From Tachypleus tridentatus (taxonomy: Eukaryota; Arthropoda; Merostomata; Xiphosura; Limulidae): DNA of 64,000 nucleotides. The stretch spans positions 102,471,285 to 102,535,284 of the forward strand of contig NC_134827.1 in assembly GCF_004210375.1 (NCBI RefSeq), written 5' to 3'. The stretch's first letter is position 1, and each line of letters starts with the position of its first letter. The position numbers and the translations under genes were made by a program. Of the stretch, positions 58,414 to 64,000 are shown in pieces. The notes beneath the pieces were generated by a model, which worked only from the letters and a program-made list of their open reading frames with translations, did no database searches and was not told where the DNA came from.

Positions 58414-58940
58414 TGAACATGAATTCATGCAACTGGCAGAATTCAATATTTGTGTTGATAAAGTTATTCTTGGAAAGATTTGGTCACGGTTTTGTGTATT
58501 CATTCTTCTTTGTTTCTGCAATTCTTCGCATTTCCATCCTTACATCATACTTAATTAAAAAAAAAAATCAATATCACTTGACCTTGTTCTGTTTAGCTGA
58601 CGAACAACGTTAATGTTCCTTTAAAACAAAGTATCATTTCGACTGTACTTTTACCATATGAAGTTTAAAGACGTGATACTTATTTTAAAGTAGTGGGATA
58701 ATATAGATTAGGACGTGGTTTTACGTCTGTGATCTATAAATATACGCTATTAAATAAAGAAACTTCAGGTCTTAAAGAATTGTATGCTAAACGAGAAAAG
58801 ATTGGTCACCAAATTTCAACTTTAGAGAACCATTAAACAAGTGCAACATGATGTGGTGTTGACTGACAAATGATCAAACAGGAAGAGTTACTGGTGGAGA
58901 AACGAGCTGTTAGAGATGCGTAAGACCAGTTAATAAGAGT
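58414..58940. other. Unannotated AT-rich stretch
   Basis: No gene or repeat recognised. Confidence 0.5.
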
Positions 58941-59213
58941 TTGTTTGCTTGTTTCTGAATTTCGTGCAAAGCTACACGAGGGCTATCTGCGCTAGGTCCC
59001 TTATTTTGCAGAACTGAGACGAGGAAGGCAGCTAGTTATCACCACCCACCATAACTCTTGCTCTGCTCTTTTACCAACGAAGACTGGGATTGGCCGTCAC
59101 ATTATAATGCCTTCACGGCTAAAGAGCGAGCATGTTTGGTGCGATGGGATTCAGAACATGTGACCCTCTGATTACAGTAGAATACCTTAACCCACCTGTC
59201 CATGCCGGGCCAG
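58941..59213 (-). repeat. SINE family A copy joined to a PLE tail
   Basis: Inverted copy that shares GTGACCCTCTGATTAC and CCCACCTGTCCATGCCG with 34329-34604. On the minus strand, PLE tail sequence runs straight into its head with no gap. Confidence 0.9.
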
Positions 59214-59366
59214 CTGATGAGAAAAATACAGGATGCACATTTGAAAGTATATTTATATGCAAAACAGCTCGTTTGGGTTGAAAATATTTTACAGAAGGAA
59301 GAACGAACAACGTTTCGACCTTCTTCGGTCATCGTCAGGTTCTAAAGAAAGGTAACTGACCGGAAA
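59214..59366 (-). mobile_element. Penelope-like element 3' tail, cut by scaffold gap
   Basis: On the minus strand: GGTCAGTTACCTTTCTTTAG, the hammerhead-like motif, then AATATTTTCAACCCAAACGA, GCTGTTTTGC, and TTTCTCATCAGCTGG at the SINE junction. These blocks match the tail of the relic at 37641-38480 (TTCAGTTACCTCTCTTC; TTTTCTCAACCCAAACCAGC). Confidence 0.7.
59305..59342 (-). ncRNA. Hammerhead-ribozyme-like motif in PLE tail
   Basis: Minus strand: GAAC, CTGACGA, extra T, GACC-GAAGAA-GGTC stem II, GAAA, CGTT, GTTC. GAAC and GTTC can pair as stem I. The core is identical to 38386-38423. Confidence 0.5.
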
Positions 59367-59866
59367 NNNNNNNNNNNNNNNNNNNNNNNNNNNNNNNNNN
59401 NNNNNNNNNNNNNNNNNNNNNNNNNNNNNNNNNNNNNNNNNNNNNNNNNNNNNNNNNNNNNNNNNNNNNNNNNNNNNNNNNNNNNNNNNNNNNNNNNNNN
59501 NNNNNNNNNNNNNNNNNNNNNNNNNNNNNNNNNNNNNNNNNNNNNNNNNNNNNNNNNNNNNNNNNNNNNNNNNNNNNNNNNNNNNNNNNNNNNNNNNNNN
59601 NNNNNNNNNNNNNNNNNNNNNNNNNNNNNNNNNNNNNNNNNNNNNNNNNNNNNNNNNNNNNNNNNNNNNNNNNNNNNNNNNNNNNNNNNNNNNNNNNNNN
59701 NNNNNNNNNNNNNNNNNNNNNNNNNNNNNNNNNNNNNNNNNNNNNNNNNNNNNNNNNNNNNNNNNNNNNNNNNNNNNNNNNNNNNNNNNNNNNNNNNNNN
59801 NNNNNNNNNNNNNNNNNNNNNNNNNNNNNNNNNNNNNNNNNNNNNNNNNNNNNNNNNNNNNNNNNN
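59367..59866. other. Assembly gap, 500 Ns
   Basis: Exactly 500 Ns next to a PLE tail. The missing sequence may include PLE coding sequence. Open frames running through it are artefacts. Confidence 0.99.
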
Positions 59867-60519
59867 AAGAGCACAATAGTGTTTTGGATAATTATTCTAG
59901 ATGTCTCTACTTAGATAAAGATTAAAGATAAAACCGAAGAATCGGGTTAACCCCTACAGTGTGAGCATGACTAGACTCGTTTGGTGAACGTGTATTTCAT
60001 ATGTCAAAATGAAGTGAAACTCGTGTTTTGTGTAAGAGGGAATCTGGAAGAAAATGTTAGAGTGAAATGTGTATGTTAAAAATAGCCAAATTTATAAAAA
60101 AAATAAAAGAATAATAACCATGCTTATTATATTGTTTAGATAAAACCTGTTAAAATTTCTACGAAATAGCCAGTGTTCGAACTAACACGTTAAAATTATC
60201 AATAACCTTTTCCAATTCTACGTTAAAACAAGTTTGATTTTTCTTAAATATATTTTGGCAAGTGAGATAAAAGTGACACGAACATGGAATGGTTATATTG
60301 GGGGCACACCCATATGATAGCTTGAGTGTATCAACTACAAAGCCGAAGACACATTCATAACTGCTGAATTATTTTACGTTTCTTCATAAATCAATGATGG
60401 GGAATCTTGTCTCGGTATTTAAAATGGCTCAGATGTAGTTCAAAAATAAACCAACTTTTACACCGTTTTAAGGCTGCATATATCAGGTTTTGGTTTGCGT
60501 TCCGTTATTGCCAGAAGAC
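59867..60519. other. Unannotated AT-rich stretch
   Basis: No gene or repeat recognised. Confidence 0.5.
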
Positions 60520-60705
60520 AAAAATACGCTCTGTACTTTAAGCCGTGGATGCGTTATAAGAGCGGCGGTCAGATCACTTACTCGATTAAAATAGCCCACG
60601 AGTTGGTGGTAGGGTGTGTGAACTAATTACGTTCCTTTTGATTTGTCACTTAAAAAAATTAGTGACGATTAGCGCACGAAAGATCTTGGATAGCTTTGCA
60701 CGATA
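60520..60705 (+). repeat. SINE family A fragment (degenerate)
   Basis: AAGCCGTGGATGCGTTATAA, GCGGCGGTCAGATCAC, CACGAGTTGGTGGTAGGGTG, GATAGCTTTGCACGATATTG. Confidence 0.7.
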
Positions 60706-60955
60706 TTGGACAACTATTCGTACACTGCTTCATTACGAATATTACACGCGAAAGTTATTTGCTTCTATATTCAGAAGTGGTTATTTGAAAAACCAGTTTT
60801 TGCTTTTGTTATATATCTGATTTTGTAAATAATGTCCCTTCCTCAATTAGAATTATAACATATAGATCAGGCGATACTTTGTCTTTTCATACAAGATTTA
60901 GAGTAATTATGTAATACAAATGAAAATATGTAATTATTATTAATTAATCTGCCAG

Positions 60956-61032
60956 GCAATGGATAATGGCTACAATCCATCTAACATTCATATTGGCCTG
61001 AATCGAGTTGTTCAGCCGGAGATGATGTCAAT
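60956..61032 (+). CDS. Candidate small internal exon, product unknown
   Basis: Acceptor AG at 60954-60955 (AATTAATCTGCCAG) and donor GTGAGT at 61033-61038 bound a 77-bp segment open in one frame, reading AMDNGYNPSNIHIGLNRVVQ then PEMMS. The codon pattern is protein-like. I do not recognise it, and its opposite strand to the nrf-6-like gene means it would belong to another gene. Confidence 0.32.
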
Positions 61033-61038
61033 GTGAGT

Positions 61039-61849
61039 AGGATCCTTTTAAAGGGTTAATTAATGTTGGGTGTATCAAAATGTTTCATGCTTATTTTTTC
61101 TTCCTATATTCTGATGTAAAAACCCTTTTGAAACGACAATGAAATAATCCAGTACTTGTTATTTTCCGAAATAGTTTCAAAGAGCATTCATCATGCTGTC
61201 TTTGTCACATGGTTACGTTGTTACTGTGTTTTACTATCAACTTAAAAGTAATTATATGCATGCTTAACGAGTGTTTTTATTTATATATAAAGGGCTAATA
61301 TTATCCTAAAAATTAACCAACAATGTGTTATATTTATATTAATTGGGAAATGAAAATATTTAAAGAAATGTTAAACACACTTTTTAGTTAAATATGACGA
61401 AGTTTAAGGCTATAAAAAGTGTCAAAGTAATAATCCAATTTGTTATGGAGATCCAAATCAAATACTGGTATTAAATAAATTGTTTTCCTTTTTAGTAATA
61501 TGTGGTTCGTTATTTCACATCATGACAAGATGAATGATCCACCAGTACATAATTTGGCATTTTCAATATTTGATATGCACTGTTTCCGATTTTAATATTT
61601 CGAAATGAGCAGTCAACATTTCAGATTCGAAGGAAGAACTTTAATAAAGAGTTTAGTTAACATTTCTTCCTAAAATAATGAATAGCAGCATCTAGTCGTC
61701 TTCAAATATATTCAGACAGTTGTATAACATCCACTGAAATTGCTATACATTCGTCTTTCCATAAAAGTTCTTTTGGCTTGCGTTTCGTATTCAGTGATGT
61801 TTACGTGGTTTGGTGGCACCATCGAAACACATAATGCATTTCAAATTAT
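61039..61849. other. Downstream flank of the nrf-6-like gene
   Basis: AT-rich. It probably includes the 3' untranslated region of the minus-strand gene. No other gene seen. Confidence 0.45.
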
Positions 61850-61981
61850 CTATTTCGTAATCGGGTATACGTCTTTTTTCAAAATTACGTTTTCCAGTCC
61901 AGTAAAGGGAAACTCGAAGAACAGTGATGAAATAAAAGCTACTATAAAGGTGAAGACCAGATTTCCAAAGATTAGGTACAT
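61850..61981 (-). CDS. NRF-6-like acyltransferase, last coding exon
   Basis: This 132-bp exon begins after an acceptor (TTTTAATTTCCAG) in phase 0 with MYLIFGNLVFTFIVAFISSL and ends FEFPFTGLENVILKKD...ITK before TAG (61852-61850). It supplies the final transmembrane helix and the short cytoplasmic end with the family-typical FExPFxGLE motif. Its phase matches the preceding exon at 62175-62317, which closes on a complete codon. Confidence 0.88.
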   Translation of the reverse strand: MYLIFGNLVFTFIVAFISSLFFEFPFTGLENVILKKDVYPITK

Positions 61982-62174
61982 CTGGAAATTAAAACAAAAA
62001 AAAGACCATCATTTCCTTGTATTAATATTAGCATTTTAAGTTTTACCGAATTTGCTCTAGAAGGATTTTGTGAATACCAAGAAATTTCCAAATTAGTGCT
62101 AACAATGTCAATAGAATGAATTATCGTCTATTAGAATTCCAGTTGTTTGATCAATGACGTATGTGTGATCTTAC

Positions 62175-62317
62175 CATATAGCTGTATGTTGCGTCAACAG
62201 TTAATTCTTGTACACCGTAGAGGGCTGCTATGGCAACAGGATGAACGAGATACGCAGAATACGTGAGACGACTGAGAGGTATGAATGCCTTCCAGGATAA
62301 GAAAGTGGTGATAAACC
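62175..62317 (-). CDS. NRF-6-like acyltransferase, penultimate coding exon
   Basis: This 143-bp exon is bounded by acceptor CAACTCTGCTACAG and donor GTAAGA. It is read after completing a Gly codon split across the junction with 63470-63656: FITTFLSWKAFIPLSRLTYS then AYLVHPVAIAALYGVQELTV and DATYSYM. The FLSWxxFxPLSRLTYxAYLVHP stretch is the signature of the nose-resistant-to-fluoxetine (NRF-6) branch of the acyltransferase-3 family, multi-pass membrane proteins linked in nematodes to lipid or xenobiotic uptake. Confidence 0.93.
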
Positions 62318-62639
62318 CTGTAGCAGAGTTGATAAAAATGACAAATATTTCTAAGACTTAGTTACAAACAATAACTTTGATTTGTAAGAACATCTCTTGA
62401 ATTGAAAGTTTAAGCTTTTAGTTCTTCCTTCGTGTGACATTATTTTCAACACACGTACGCAATTTTTTAATCTTATGAGTAATATAATCTGATTATCAGT
62501 GTGATAATTCTACAAGAAATATAAACAGAATGCTTTTAGTTTCTGTTTTGGGTATATGCACGCGAGTTGATTTCGTTGGCTCTGCGCTATAGACCTTCTG
62601 TCGGTATGGCGGATATAGTAGTCTGAAGAAATGCTCCGT

Positions 62640-63180
62640 TCATATATAACTGTTCTTTCTTTCTTTGTACTTTGTTAATTATGTGAAAACCACTACTTGA
62701 GTTTTTGTTGTGTTTATTTTAATTATATATTTCTGGCAGTATTCACTTATTCTGTTTAGTTGTGGTTCTATATTTCTAGCTGCTATTGATGTTGAGCGCT
62801 TTTCCAGACTGCAACGTCATCAGCGAATTGTGACGAGTATCCATGATTTGGGGTCGTTCAGAGGCATATTAACATACATTATGAAAAGGATATGGCTAAC
62901 CACCACACCCTAAGGGACGCTAGCCTCTGGAGTAAATAACTAATAGAAGGTTCCCTCAACATTTATCCAGCATTTTTTGTTTTAAAAAAGTTTGAGAGCC
63001 AGCGAATAATTCCACGCGATAGTCCCATTTCTGTCTTTCGGAACCGGAGACTGTTGTGCCATACAGTGTTGAACGCTTTCTCTGTATCAAGAAAGCATGC
63101 GACAGTGCGATAGACTCGTAGTTGGATGGTTCTTAGTTCGAAGCTGGTACTATCACCACTGTTGGTGTTCTTGAGCAAGA
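62640..63180 (-). pseudogene. LINE reverse-transcriptase relic in the nrf-6-like intron
   Basis: Minus-strand frames give FLDTEKAFNTVWHNSLRFRK and GLSRGIIRWLSNFFKTK (within 62963-63178), then a PxGVVVSHILFIMYVNMPLN-like stretch, then QFADDVAVW (the catalytic FADD box, near 62810), and YCQKYIIKINTTKTQVVVF (near 62700). This order is that of a Jockey/CR1-type non-LTR reverse transcriptase. Stops and frameshifts interrupt it. It sits inside the 1152-bp intron between the two upstream nrf-6-like exons, in the same orientation. Confidence 0.85.
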
Positions 63181-63469
63181 CGCTTTACCCCATTGTTTCA
63201 GTCTACCCAACTTAGGGTTAACCTTAGATGAATTGTTTTTCTCGTCCATGGTAGAAGGGGACGTGTCAGGATTGTCATCCGCTTGTGTCAAGTAAGTGAA
63301 ACTCGACACCGGCTCCAATGTGTCCTCTCAACATGGTGGGAATTTGACCTAGACCAATTCCATTGAGTATAAAGTTTCATATTACAAGTGTCTTGCTCAA
63401 GTCACGTGTGTGTTTGAGTATTTATGTAAACTGGTGCACAACTACCTTGACTTTCAACCTAATACTCAC

Positions 63470-63656
63470 CTCCGTAACCAACTGTACATGCAAAGGTCAA
63501 CCAGGCAAGTCCAACAGCCCAAACTGTTCGTGCTAGAGCACTGTACATGGCAGAGGCCAGGTTGGAGGGGAGTTTTCCTTCATAAGCTGGCCACATTCCG
63601 TAAAGAACTAAGGTATTGCATACAATTGCCAAAGACCATCCGAGTAACGAATACCT
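63470..63656 (-). CDS. NRF-6-like acyltransferase, antepenultimate coding exon
   Basis: This 187-bp exon has acceptor TATTTTTTTCCAG and donor GTGAGT. It reads RYSLLGWSLAIVCNTLVLYG, then MWPAYEGKLPSNLASAMYSA and LARTVWAVGLAWLTFACTVG, ending YG plus one base that completes a Gly codon with the next exon. The LYSAL.RT.WA.G.AW..FAC..GYGG pattern is typical of NRF-6 proteins and encodes two transmembrane helices. The rest of the protein (signal peptide, NRF domain, earlier helices) must lie to the right of the window. Confidence 0.93.
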
Positions 63657-64000
63657 CTGGAAAAAAATATTAACAATATATATATGTAACTGATATTTTT
63701 TGTCGTTGTTGCTTACTAACGTTTATTTAAACGTAATTGTATATGGTTCCCTTAACATATTAACTAGTAAGTTACAAGGTTAAATTTATTTTAAAAAGTT
63801 GCAGTTTTATTCATTTTTTAAGATCACAATATAAAACCTAATTAAATAAATAACTGATATAAATTCAACTGTATGCCCATTGAAATAATTGGCAATTGCA
63901 TTTTTGAAACTTAGACCCATTTTTAAGCAACGATTTTGAATAAATATTTGTAATTGTGGCAACTTGAAATAAAAGAGTATTATAACATAGCACAACGAGT
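63657..64000. other. Intron of the nrf-6-like gene
   Basis: AT-rich, with no further exon recognised before the window ends. It is presumably the intron upstream of the exon at 63470-63656. Confidence 0.5.

Noticed and set aside
63133-63318. 61-codon minus-strand frame beside the LINE relic
   Set aside because: It does not continue the reverse-transcriptase domain and lies in the nrf-6-like intron. No support as a gene.

Overview
This is a repeat-dense, intron-containing animal nuclear window. It has no bacterial-style gene packing, most of it is non-coding, and it carries two runs of exactly 500 Ns, i.e. scaffold gaps. The commonest sequence is a tRNA-derived SINE of about 275 bp (family A here, at least 30 copies or fragments), followed by a second tRNA-like SINE (family B, about 20 mostly degraded copies). 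Both resemble repeats I associate with horseshoe crab genomes, so a chelicerate (Limulus/Tachypleus-like) source is my best guess. That is inference from recall and was not searched.

Region by region: 1-7,021 is gene-free, with a 47-bp minisatellite and a 1.45-kb imperfect palindrome (4313-5757) that carries SINEs in both arms. 7,522-32,130 is dominated by three unrelated satellite arrays: 56-bp units (7522-11717), 43-bp units (12607-17533) and 49-bp units (26320-32130). They are separated by AT-rich or SINE-rich DNA. 32,200-43,500 is a transposon graveyard: SINEs, Penelope-like element (PLE) fragments with a GIY-YIG endonuclease relic and hammerhead-ribozyme-like motifs, a dead mariner (38735-39959) and a dead Tc1 element (40533-41750). 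43,589-44,701 (minus strand) is one intact, apparently single-exon rhodopsin-family GPCR gene. 45,400-54,900 holds more SINEs, minisatellites, a hAT element (48761-51340) inserted inside a SINE with a perfect 8-bp target duplication, and a second PLE relic. 61,850-63,656 (minus strand) holds the last three coding exons of a gene for a NRF-6 / acyltransferase-3 membrane protein. Its 5' part lies beyond the window, and a LINE reverse-transcriptase relic sits in one intron.

Only two convincing host genes are present, the GPCR and the 3' end of the nrf-6-like gene, plus four weak orphan exon or ORF candidates. The genes show no shared pathway. The interest lies in repeat biology: higher-order structure in the satellites, nested and fused mobile elements, ribozyme-like motifs in PLE ends, and two SINE families that share a 3' tail. 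I did not find a convincing new multi-gene system.
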